Shown here one piece after another: positions 6,579-13,463 of a DNA stretch of 14,326 nucleotides. The notes below the pieces were generated by a model. It was not told the origin of the DNA. It searched no databases and saw nothing but the letters and a program-made list of their open reading frames with translations. A program made the translations under genes and the position numbers. Position 1 is the first letter of the stretch. Every line of letters starts with the position of its first letter. The DNA lies in assembly GCA_052148155.1 (NCBI GenBank), contig JBKQIY010000078.1, positions 1 through 14,326 on the forward strand, given 5' to 3'. This DNA is from JBBQER01 sp052148155 (GTDB lineage Bacteria > Actinomycetota > Acidimicrobiia > IMCC26256 > PALSA-610).

Positions 6579-8216
6579 CTACCGGTGAGCGCGATCCGCG
6601 AGTTCGTCGAGCGCGTTGGCGTCCACGCCTGCTCGTCCGCACACCGACGCGACGTTCGTTGCTGCCGCGTCGACGCCGGTCGACTTATCCGGATATGCCG
6701 CCGCGAAGTTGAGGGCGTTCAAGGCCGTCTGGAGCGCCGCGTTGGCGCACTGTCGGAGTCCGTCGGTTGCCGCGGGCACGGCGCTGACGAGTTGGCGGAG
6801 TTCGGCCGACTCATCGGCGGGGGGCTTCTTGTCGGCCGTGAGGGCAGCGATGCGATTTTCGAGCGCTGTGACCGTCGACTGAGTTGCGTTCACTTGTAGT
6901 GCTTTGACTCTGATCTGCGCGTCCAACGCTTGTGTCCGCCGCAGGAGCGTCGTCGAACGTGCGCGTGCGCTGTCTGCGTTCGAACGTTCGTGGAGACCGA
7001 AACCAGCCAGGCCGACCACGACGAACAGCACGAGCGCCGAGACCGCGAGTCGCCTCGGCCACCTGCGGGTTGGTTTGTTGGCCGTTTCGTCGTTCGTGTG
7101 CGCGGCCCACGCGAAGTTCGGCAGTTCCGGCGGCTGCTCGAAGGTTTCGGGCGGCGAGACGGTCACCGGTGCTGCGGACCTCTGCGCGCCGGTCGGGGTA
7201 TCGTCGGTCGCTTCGGGTGGCACATCCAACGACTGCAACACGGAGGTCCATCCGTCGGCGTCGCGGTCGCTCATCGCGGGCTGAGAATCGATCTGTTCGC
7301 TGCTGCGATGGTTTGCCATGATCGTTTCCCGTCCCTCCGGGACTTCCCCGCGTTGTTCGGTCGCCCACGTCTCGGGGCCCGAACCGAGCCGAACGAGGTC
7401 GTACAGCTCGTCGTCGATCGACAGGTCCGGTGGCCATTCGATCGCGGCTTCGTCGCTGCCGACCAGCGCGATGAACGGTTGCGCGGCGCTGTCGGTCAGT
7501 TCGGGGGGAGTGTCCCGCCATGGATCGGCGAATACCTGTATGAGCACGTTGCCCATGATGAGCGACGTCTGCGACAGGTGACGTTGCTCGCCGCTGACGG
7601 TTCTGACAAAGAGGTCGCGTTCCGCGGTGAGCATCTCGAGCCGACCGTCGTATCGTCCGACGAGCACCTGCGTTCCGGGATGCACCCCGGTCGTGCGGAG
7701 GTACTCCCGGGCGAAACGCGGTGTCGGCAGCGACGGGTCCGATGCGCATTCCAAAACGATTGCCGTCGTGGCTGCCCATCGCGCCAGGAGCTCCCTGCGG
7801 GCAGGTGGGAGCGAAGTCGGAACTCCTGTAATCATCGATGTCAAGAACGGCTTCACGTCGTCTTCGAGACGTTGTATCCAGCCTTGACGACATGTCTCGC
7901 ACAGACGGGTGACCGTCTTGTCCGCCTCGATCTCGGCGCGTTCGATGATCACGAGGTCGATGCTGTGTTCGCTTGTTTCCTTCCAGCGCAAGCCCTGATG
8001 TTCGGCGATGAAACGGCACAGCCAGTCGGGCCAGGCATATGTGACCTGCCGACTCGGCCGGTCGCAGAACATGCACGTCGCAGCAGGAGAGTGACCGTTG
8101 GTCGCAAGCTCCGGCCGCGCTGGTTCGCCGTTATCGGCGGGGCCAGGCGCGTCTGGGACCAGCAGGTCAGTTCGCCCGCGCGCGTGGACCGGCCGCCAAA
8201 GCCCAGATGTTGTCAC
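6579..8216 (-). CDS. Fusion protein: Cys-x2-Cys (HNH-like) domain plus single-pass membrane/coiled-coil region
   Basis: An uninterrupted frame of 545 codons from a GTG at 8214-8216. Residues about 48-275 match a widespread hypothetical family with two Cys-x2-Cys pairs: CMFC (Cys48, Cys51) with AWPDWL, and CETCRQGW (Cys106, Cys109), then LEDDVKPFLTSMITG and an ARWAATTAIVLE helix. In many relatives an EHVWP motif gives an HNH look; here it is TYAWP, lacking the Glu-His. Residues about 300-385 are acidic, Pro-rich and probably disordered. RRWPRR at 384-389 precedes a membrane helix (390-408), so the N-terminus is predicted inside. A coiled coil (about 411-463) and a tail with Cys490 and Cys526 follow outside. 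An ATG at 7317-7319 (residue 300), with GGGA 7 nt upstream, could start a separate 246-aa membrane protein. The N-terminal start is poorly supported (no ribosome site). Function unknown. Confidence 0.7.
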   Translation of the reverse strand: MTTSGLWRPVHARGRTDLLVPDAPGPADNGEPARPELATNGHSPAATCMFCDRPSRQVTYAWPDWLCRFIAEHQGLRWKETSEHSIDLVIIERAEIEADKTVTRLCETCRQGWIQRLEDDVKPFLTSMITGVPTSLPPARRELLARWAATTAIVLECASDPSLPTPRFAREYLRTTGVHPGTQVLVGRYDGRLEMLTAERDLFVRTVSGEQRHLSQTSLIMGNVLIQVFADPWRDTPPELTDSAAQPFIALVGSDEAAIEWPPDLSIDDELYDLVRLGSGPETWATEQRGEVPEGRETIMANHRSSEQIDSQPAMSDRDADGWTSVLQSLDVPPEATDDTPTGAQRSAAPVTVSPPETFEQPPELPNFAWAAHTNDETANKPTRRWPRRLAVSALVLFVVVGLAGFGLHERSNADSARARSTTLLRRTQALDAQIRVKALQVNATQSTVTALENRIAALTADKKPPADESAELRQLVSAVPAATDGLRQCANAALQTALNALNFAAAYPDKSTGVDAAATNVASVCGRAGVDANALDELADRAHR

Positions 8217-8332
8217 GGCGTCGCGAGCGCCGAGTCGGGCCGGGATCGCGCTGTGTCGCGCATGACCACAGGTAATCACGGTCGGCGGCCGAGGGGAAAA
8301 CGCCTCGTATGCGGGCGCGGTCCGGCGCCGCC

Positions 8333-8338
8333 TACGCT
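8333..8338 (+). promoter_or_regulatory. -10 element for the six-gene operon (leaderless)
   Basis: TACGCT, 7 nt before the ATG at 8346, with no Shine-Dalgarno sequence in between. This fits transcription starting at the start codon. No clear -35 hexamer is seen about 17 nt upstream. Confidence 0.5.
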
Positions 8339-8345
8339 CCGTCCT

Positions 8346-9578
8346 ATGAAGGCCCTCCTGTACGGCGTGAAACCGGACCGCCAGCCCGAACCGGACACCG
8401 ACAACTTCTTGTTGCGAAACCTCGCTCACACCCCGATGAAGCTCGTCGAAATGGACGAGCCTGGCTTTTTGCTCCCCGACTGGGTGATCACCAAGCCGCG
8501 GCTGACCGGTATTTGCGGATCCGACTCCAAGCAGGTGTTCATGGACTGGGGCGAGGTGCGCTCGCCCGACAACCCGATGAAGGCGTTCTTCTCGTTGCCG
8601 CAGGTGCTCGGGCACGAGGTTGTCGCTGACGTGGTTGCGCTCGGTCCGCAGGCCGAAGGTCTCGAGATCGGCGACCGCGTCGTGCTCAACCCGTGGCTGT
8701 CGTGCGGTCCTCGCGGCGTCACACCTCTGTGCCCGCCGTGCCAGGTCGGCGACTACAGCTTGTGCTGGTCGTTCGGCGTCGGTCCGATCGCGCCTGGCAT
8801 TCATATCGGCACGTCGAAGGACGGCAACGGCGGCTACGCCGAGCTGATGCCGGCCCACGACTCGCAGCTGTTCAAGGTCCCCGACAACGTGCCCGACGAG
8901 CTGGCCGTGTTCGCCGACCCGTTCGCGGTGTCGCTGCACTCCATCACTCGTCATCCACCCGGCCGCGACGCCAAGGTGATGGTCTACGGAGCGGGTGCGC
9001 TCGGCACCTGCGCAACTGCGATCCTGGCGGCACTTCACCCCGACGTCGAAGTGCTCGTGGTCGCGCGCTTCGAAGGCCAAGCCGAGATGGCGCGCAAGCT
9101 TGGCGCCACCGTGATCGGTCACGCACCCGCGCAGCGGGTGATCGAGGAAGCCGCGGCCTGGTCGGGTGGAGTGTTGCGCGAGAGCGACGGCCTCCCGATG
9201 GCGTTCCCGGGCGGTATCGACGTCGTGTACGACACGGTCGGCAAACAAGAAACGTTCGAGGTCGGAACTCGCGTGTTGAAGGCGCGCGGCACCCTGGTCA
9301 AGGCCGGTGTCCACGGCCCCACCTGGTGGGAGGACACGCCGCTGTACTTCAAAGAGATCTCGATGGTCGGTTCGAACGCGTTCGGGTTCGAGGAGGTCGA
9401 CGGCGTCCGCCAGCACGGCATCGACCACTACCTCGAGCTCGTTTCGAACCGCCGCGTCGACCTGACCGGCATGCTCACCCACCGGTTCGAACTGGAGAAC
9501 TGGCGCGCCGCGTTCGAGACGATCGCCACGCAGGACAAGACCGGCGCGATCAAGGTCGCGTTCGACTTCCGTGGCTGA
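8346..9578 (+). CDS. Zinc-dependent (medium-chain) alcohol dehydrogenase
   Basis: A 410-aa MDR-superfamily dehydrogenase, first gene of the operon. Catalytic zinc ligands are visible: Cys57 in GICGSD, His90-Glu91 in LGHEVV and probably Asp191. The structural-zinc lobe has four cysteines (120, 129, 132, 140), with a longer gap between the first two than the usual C-x2-C-x2-C-x7-C. The Rossmann NAD(P) motif is VMVYGAGALG (about 211-220). It is about 60 residues longer than standard members, with extra sequence at the N-terminus (10-45) and around SGGVLRESDGLPMAFPGG. The likely role is NAD(P)-dependent oxidation of a hydroxyl intermediate, perhaps a hydroxyacyl-CoA or alicyclic alcohol. The ATG is supported by a leaderless -10. 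Its stop overlaps the next gene by 8 nt. The substrate is inferred from context only. Confidence 0.9.
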   Translation: MKALLYGVKPDRQPEPDTDNFLLRNLAHTPMKLVEMDEPGFLLPDWVITKPRLTGICGSDSKQVFMDWGEVRSPDNPMKAFFSLPQVLGHEVVADVVALGPQAEGLEIGDRVVLNPWLSCGPRGVTPLCPPCQVGDYSLCWSFGVGPIAPGIHIGTSKDGNGGYAELMPAHDSQLFKVPDNVPDELAVFADPFAVSLHSITRHPPGRDAKVMVYGAGALGTCATAILAALHPDVEVLVVARFEGQAEMARKLGATVIGHAPAQRVIEEAAAWSGGVLRESDGLPMAFPGGIDVVYDTVGKQETFEVGTRVLKARGTLVKAGVHGPTWWEDTPLYFKEISMVGSNAFGFEEVDGVRQHGIDHYLELVSNRRVDLTGMLTHRFELENWRAAFETIATQDKTGAIKVAFDFRG

Positions 9579-10380
9579 ACCGCAAACCGTCCTGGTCGAC
9601 GTCGCCGACCGCGTCGCGCTGATCACGATCAACCGGCCCGAGGCCCGCAACGCGTTGAACCGCTCGGTGCGTCAGGCCCTTCCAGCCGCGATCGAGCGGT
9701 GCGATGCCGACGATGACGTCGACGTGATGATCCTCACTGGAACTGATCCTGCGTTTTGCGCAGGTGTCGACCTGAAGGAGTTCGGCTCGGGTGAAGTGCG
9801 CCAAGGAGAGGGATTCGCCGAGGTAGGCGAAGGCCGCGACGGCCGCCCCCGATTCCGTGGGGCTCTGCCGCCGCACGCGAAGCCGCTGATCGGCGCGGTG
9901 AACGGCGTCGCCGTCACCGGCGGATTCGAGGTCGCGCTGAACTGCGACTTCCTCGTCGCGTCCGACCGTGCCCGTTTCGCCGACACGCATGCCCGCGTCG
10001 GCGTGATGCCGGGATGGGGACTCACGGTGCTGCTCGCGCAACGGGTCGGTATCGGCCGCGCCAAGGAGATGAGCATCACCGGCAACTATGTCGACGCACA
10101 GACCGCGCTCGCCTGGGGTCTCGTCAACCATGTGGTCCCTCACGAACAACTGCTCGAGTTCTGTCGGCAGCTCGGCGCCGATACAGTCTCGAACGATCAG
10201 CGCGGCATACGGCGAATGCTTCAGACCTACAACGAGGTCACCAACACGACCGTCGACGAGGGATGGAACATCGAGGCTCGCGTGAGCCGCGACTGGGAGG
10301 GAGCAGGCTTCGATCCAGCCGAGATCGAAGCGCGTCGGATGAAGGTGCTGGAGCGGGGCCGGTCGCAGATCGGCCGGTGA
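9571..10380 (+). CDS. Enoyl-CoA hydratase/isomerase (crotonase) family protein
   Basis: A 269-aa crotonase with a GTG start inside the end of the dehydrogenase gene (8-nt overlap). Typical motifs are present: LITINRPEARNALN near the N-terminus, the oxyanion/CoA-binding FCAGVDLKEF (62-71) and GVAVTGGFEVALNCDF (112-127). Glu120 matches the first catalytic glutamate of enoyl-CoA hydratase (Glu144 in the rat enzyme). The second (Glu164) aligns with His140 in ADTHARVGVMPGWG, so the classical two-glutamate hydration mechanism is incomplete. Similar ADTHARVG sequences recur in actinobacterial EchA paralogues, so this is a subfamily trait rather than decay. It should act on a CoA thioester made by the ligase encoded immediately downstream, as a hydratase, isomerase or C-C hydrolase. 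Confidence 0.9.
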   Translation: MAEPQTVLVDVADRVALITINRPEARNALNRSVRQALPAAIERCDADDDVDVMILTGTDPAFCAGVDLKEFGSGEVRQGEGFAEVGEGRDGRPRFRGALPPHAKPLIGAVNGVAVTGGFEVALNCDFLVASDRARFADTHARVGVMPGWGLTVLLAQRVGIGRAKEMSITGNYVDAQTALAWGLVNHVVPHEQLLEFCRQLGADTVSNDQRGIRRMLQTYNEVTNTTVDEGWNIEARVSRDWEGAGFDPAEIEARRMKVLERGRSQIGR

Positions 10381-10381
10381 C

Positions 10382-11689
10382 GTGACCGATTCGACCCCGT
10401 CACGTGCGGTCTACTTCGATGCCGCGATCGAGACCATGCCACGCGCCGACCTCGAGGCGTTGCAACTCGAACGGCTGCTCGAAGTGTTGCCGATCGCGTA
10501 CGAGCGAGCGCCACTGATCGGCGAAACCTGGGACGCCGCGGGGGTACATCCTCGCGATATCCGCACGCTCGACGACTTTCGGGAGCGGGTGCCGTTCATC
10601 GACAAAGACATGGTCCGCGGGTTCCGCGACGAGCGCGGCGATCCGTACGGCGGCCTGTTGTGCGTCGACCCGAACGACCTGACCGGTGTCGGCTCAACGT
10701 CGGGCACGACCGGCGATCCCACCCTGGTGCCCGAACAATGGGGTGGTGGCGGCCTCACGTCGCCGTCGATCATCACCCGCGATCTATGGGGGTGGGGGGT
10801 ACGTCCCGGCGACTACGTGATGCTCGTGCTGTTCACCTTTCGCGGACCCACCTACGGCCTGTTCCAGCATTCGCTCGGGACGACACCGATCCTGTTCGAC
10901 TTCGACCCGGGCGAGATGGAACGGTTCTGCGAGCTGTCGCTCGAGTACCGGCCGACCGCCGTGTACAACTTCGGATCTGTCCTGATCAACGCCGTGAAAG
11001 AGGTGTGCGACCGGCGCGGGTTCGACCCACGCGACGTGTTCTCGTCGTACAAGGGTGTCACGTTCGCGGGGGAGCCGCTCTCACCGCGGGCGCGAACATT
11101 GGCGGAGAGCTGGGGTATCGAACTCTTCGAGCACGGCAACGTCGGTGACGTCACCGGCTCGTTCGAATGCGTCGCGCACGACGGCCTGCACGCGTGGGAA
11201 GACACCGTGCTGGCCGAGGGCATCGACACCGACGACGAGGGCCGCTGCGAGCTTGTGGCGACCGCGCTGAACAACCACATCGCGCCGCTCATCAGGTTTC
11301 GGTCCGACGACATCGTGCGTCTCACGACCCAACAGTGCGCGTGCGGTCGCACCCATGCTCGCATGTGGCCGGTCGGACGCAAGAGCGACGAGGTGATCGT
11401 CGAAGGGCAGTCCGTGTTCCCCCTCGACGTGTGGGGCGCGGTCGAGTCGGTCGATGCGTGCGCCATGGGCCTGTTCCAGGTGATCCGACCGGAACGCGAC
11501 GTCGACCGGCTGCGGCTGCGGGTCGGGTACGCGCCCCAATGGTCGACCCGCCTGGACGGGGTACGCGACGACGTGCGCGCCGCGGTGGCGGCCACGACTG
11601 GGACCGAACCCGATGTCGAGCTTGTGCCGAACGAAACGTTGTTGCGGCTCGGCCCGCCGCACAAGATCCCGCGGGTCAGCCGGTCATGA
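10382..11689 (+). CDS. Phenylacetate-CoA ligase-like (PaaK family) AMP-forming acyl-CoA ligase
   Basis: A 435-aa member of the short adenylate-forming family typified by PaaK. The GTG start lies 1 nt after the crotonase stop. The ATP/AMP-binding loop STSGTTGDPT is at 105-114. The central region has VTFAGEPLS and a CACGRTHARM cysteine segment typical of PaaK-type enzymes, then the hinge-region GRKSDEVIVEG. A terminal PPHKIPRVSR provides a lysine (Lys428) where the adenylation lysine is expected. It would convert a carboxylic acid to its CoA thioester via an acyl-AMP, the entry step of the pathway. Length is normal for the family. Phenylacetate itself is unlikely, since no paa genes surround it; the substrate is unknown. 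Confidence 0.88.
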   Translation: MTDSTPSRAVYFDAAIETMPRADLEALQLERLLEVLPIAYERAPLIGETWDAAGVHPRDIRTLDDFRERVPFIDKDMVRGFRDERGDPYGGLLCVDPNDLTGVGSTSGTTGDPTLVPEQWGGGGLTSPSIITRDLWGWGVRPGDYVMLVLFTFRGPTYGLFQHSLGTTPILFDFDPGEMERFCELSLEYRPTAVYNFGSVLINAVKEVCDRRGFDPRDVFSSYKGVTFAGEPLSPRARTLAESWGIELFEHGNVGDVTGSFECVAHDGLHAWEDTVLAEGIDTDDEGRCELVATALNNHIAPLIRFRSDDIVRLTTQQCACGRTHARMWPVGRKSDEVIVEGQSVFPLDVWGAVESVDACAMGLFQVIRPERDVDRLRLRVGYAPQWSTRLDGVRDDVRAAVAATTGTEPDVELVPNETLLRLGPPHKIPRVSRS

Positions 11690-12366
11690 CCACAACCGAA
11701 CCTCTCTGGGCGGTCGGCACCTACGAAGACGGGCGCGGCATACGAGTTCCGTGGCGGATCTCACACGCCGAGATCGGACGCGACGTCGCGGCGGCGACCG
11801 CGCTGCTCGCCGCGCTCGGCGTCGACGGCCGGCGCGTGCTGTGGTGTTCGATGCTGTCGCAGGCCGGACAGTTCTGGCCGTACGTGTGCGGCACGGTGAT
11901 GGCCGGCGCCCGGCTCTCGTGCGCCGACGCGTCGTACGGCGAAGCGATGCGAGTTGCGATGTTCCTGCGGCTCATGGACTACGACGCGGTGTTCGGCGTG
12001 ACCGACGCGCTGCTCGACGGTCTGGCCGCCACCGCCCGTCCGCCCGCCGAGGTGTTCGCCGGCGTTCGTCTGCTCGGCGCGCATCCCGGCGCATACGAAC
12101 GGCTCGTCGAGGCCGGCCTCTCGCCGGTACGAGTCGCGTTGTGCGGGCCTGCGCTCGCCATCGGGCACGAACCCGACGGGCCCGCGTTCGTGTTCGCCGA
12201 CGAATGGAACCTCGTCAGCGTCGGTGGCGGGATCGGGATCACGAACCTGCGGCCGCGTGCCCAATCGTTCCGTCTCACCCCGATCCCGGTTCGGGGCACG
12301 ATTGTCGAGGGCGGAATCGTTCCCGACGCGGCGTCTGCGGGTAGCGCTGAGACGAACAAGGAGTAG
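11686..12366 (+). CDS. Unrecognised 226-aa operon protein, possibly related to the N-terminal part of adenylate-forming enzymes
   Basis: The ATG at 11686 overlaps the ligase stop (ATGA), implying translational coupling. No catalytic motif is recognised: there is no TSGTTG-type loop, signal peptide or membrane helix. The stretch LLAALGVDGRRVLWCSM through YVCGTVMAGARLSCAD (about 38-85) resembles the N-terminal subdomain of acyl-CoA synthetases, where L-G-V-x2-G-x-R-V and a later G-A-x-x-x segment recur. A Gly-rich SVGGGIGITNL patch lies at about 180-190. Such a piece could be an accessory or specificity subunit for the adjacent ligase, but this is inference. Third-position GC is as high as in the neighbours, so it is a real gene. 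The last codons contain the ribosome site of the next gene. Confidence 0.75.
   Translation: MTTTEPLWAVGTYEDGRGIRVPWRISHAEIGRDVAAATALLAALGVDGRRVLWCSMLSQAGQFWPYVCGTVMAGARLSCADASYGEAMRVAMFLRLMDYDAVFGVTDALLDGLAATARPPAEVFAGVRLLGAHPGAYERLVEAGLSPVRVALCGPALAIGHEPDGPAFVFADEWNLVSVGGGIGITNLRPRAQSFRLTPIPVRGTIVEGGIVPDAASAGSAETNKE
12358..12363 (+). promoter_or_regulatory. Ribosome binding site of the amidohydrolase gene
   Basis: AAGGAG, 5 nt before the ATG at 12369 and overlapping the last codons of the previous gene. It is the strongest Shine-Dalgarno in the operon and suggests this gene is translated well. Confidence 0.7.
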
Positions 12367-12368
12367 GT

Positions 12369-13463
12369 ATGCCCAAACGCGCGTTGATCAGCGCCGACAA
12401 TCACGTGTTCGAGCCGGTCACGCTTTGGCAGGAGCGGCTCCCGCAGGCGTTCCGCGACCGCGGTCCGCGCGTCGAGCAGCGCGACGGTTGGGTCGTGATG
12501 GCGATCGAAGGTATGCCCGATCGCAAGCTCACACGCGTCAACGGCGCATCGAGCTCCGGCGAGACGAGCGCATCGCTCGAAGCCGGAATGAGTGCGGGCG
12601 GATTCGATGTCGACGGGCGTCTGCGAGACATGGACCTCGACGGTGTCGTCGCCGAGGTCATCTATCCGACGTTCGGCCTGTTCATCGATATGGTTCCGTC
12701 GTCAGATCTTCAGATGGCATGCGCGCAGGTCTACAACGACTGGCTTGCGGAGTCGTTCCTCGCGCGTCCGGACGTGTTCATCCCCGCGGCGGTGGTCCCC
12801 GTGCGCGACGTCGCGTCGGCGACCGCGGAGCTCGAACGGGTCGCGCAGCTCGGTTTCAAGGCGGCGATGATCCCGACCTCTGCTCCCGAGGGCATGCGGT
12901 ACAACCAACCCACCTACGATCCGCTCTGGCAGATCGCGAGCGACGCGAAGATGCCGCTTTCGTTGCACACGGGAACCGGTGCGCTGCCGCAGTTCGAACG
13001 TGGTCCGGGCGGCGCGGTCATCAACTACGCCAAGGTCGGGCTGTTGTCGGCAGAAACCTTGTGCTACTTCGCGGCGTCAGGCGCGCTCGAACGGTTTCCG
13101 GCGCTGCATCTGGTGTTCGTCGAAACCGGTGCCGGCTGGTTCGCGTATTGCTGCGAACGGATGGACGAAGCGTTCTCCGAGCATGAGCGGTGGGTGAACC
13201 CGAAGTTGGCCGAGCCGCCGTCGGCATCGGTGAAGCGGCAATGTCATGTGACGCTCGGCGCCGATCGGGCGCCGCTGCTCACGCGGGAAATCACCGGGGT
13301 CGGTCCGCTCATGTGGGCGAGTGACTATCCCCACCCTGAAGGGACGTTCCCCGAGTCGCAACAGGTCGTCGAGCGTATTTTCGCCGGAGTTCCCGACGTC
13401 GAACTCACCGCAATCGTGAGCGGCAACGCGGCCGCCCTGTACGGGATCGCGGTGCCTGCGTGA
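12369..13463 (+). CDS. Amidohydrolase-2 family metal-dependent hydrolase/decarboxylase
   Basis: A 364-aa TIM-barrel protein of the amidohydrolase_2 (ACMSD-like) family. It starts with ALISADNHVFEP, where Asp10 and His12 take the place of the metal-binding HxH or DxH motif. Further expected ligands are His200 in LSLHTGTG and Asp319 with His322 in MWASDYPHPEG, the typical SDYPHPE signature. FPALHLVFVETGAGW (about 243-257) is the usual barrel strand before that. The family contains decarboxylases and C-C or lactone hydrolases of ring-degradation routes. Here it probably acts on a ring-opened or dicarboxylic intermediate of the operon's substrate. The start has a strong ribosome site. Its stop overlaps the GTG of the next gene (GTGA). 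The exact reaction is unknown. Confidence 0.9.
   Translation: MPKRALISADNHVFEPVTLWQERLPQAFRDRGPRVEQRDGWVVMAIEGMPDRKLTRVNGASSSGETSASLEAGMSAGGFDVDGRLRDMDLDGVVAEVIYPTFGLFIDMVPSSDLQMACAQVYNDWLAESFLARPDVFIPAAVVPVRDVASATAELERVAQLGFKAAMIPTSAPEGMRYNQPTYDPLWQIASDAKMPLSLHTGTGALPQFERGPGGAVINYAKVGLLSAETLCYFAASGALERFPALHLVFVETGAGWFAYCCERMDEAFSEHERWVNPKLAEPPSASVKRQCHVTLGADRAPLLTREITGVGPLMWASDYPHPEGTFPESQQVVERIFAGVPDVELTAIVSGNAAALYGIAVPA

Noticed and set aside
6201..6899. 232-codon plus-strand open frame.
   Set aside because: Its second half is antisense to the coiled-coil region of the minus-strand fusion gene and the first half has no motif.
8217..9650. Upstream extension of the minus-strand frame that contains the Cys-domain gene (open to 9650).
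   Set aside because: It is antisense to the alcohol dehydrogenase, is rich in Arg/His/Asp with no motif, and stays open only because of GC-rich codon use on the other strand.
10852..11664. 270-codon minus-strand frame within the ligase gene.
   Set aside because: Antisense shadow; Ser/Arg/Thr-rich with no domain, while the plus strand has a full PaaK-type protein.
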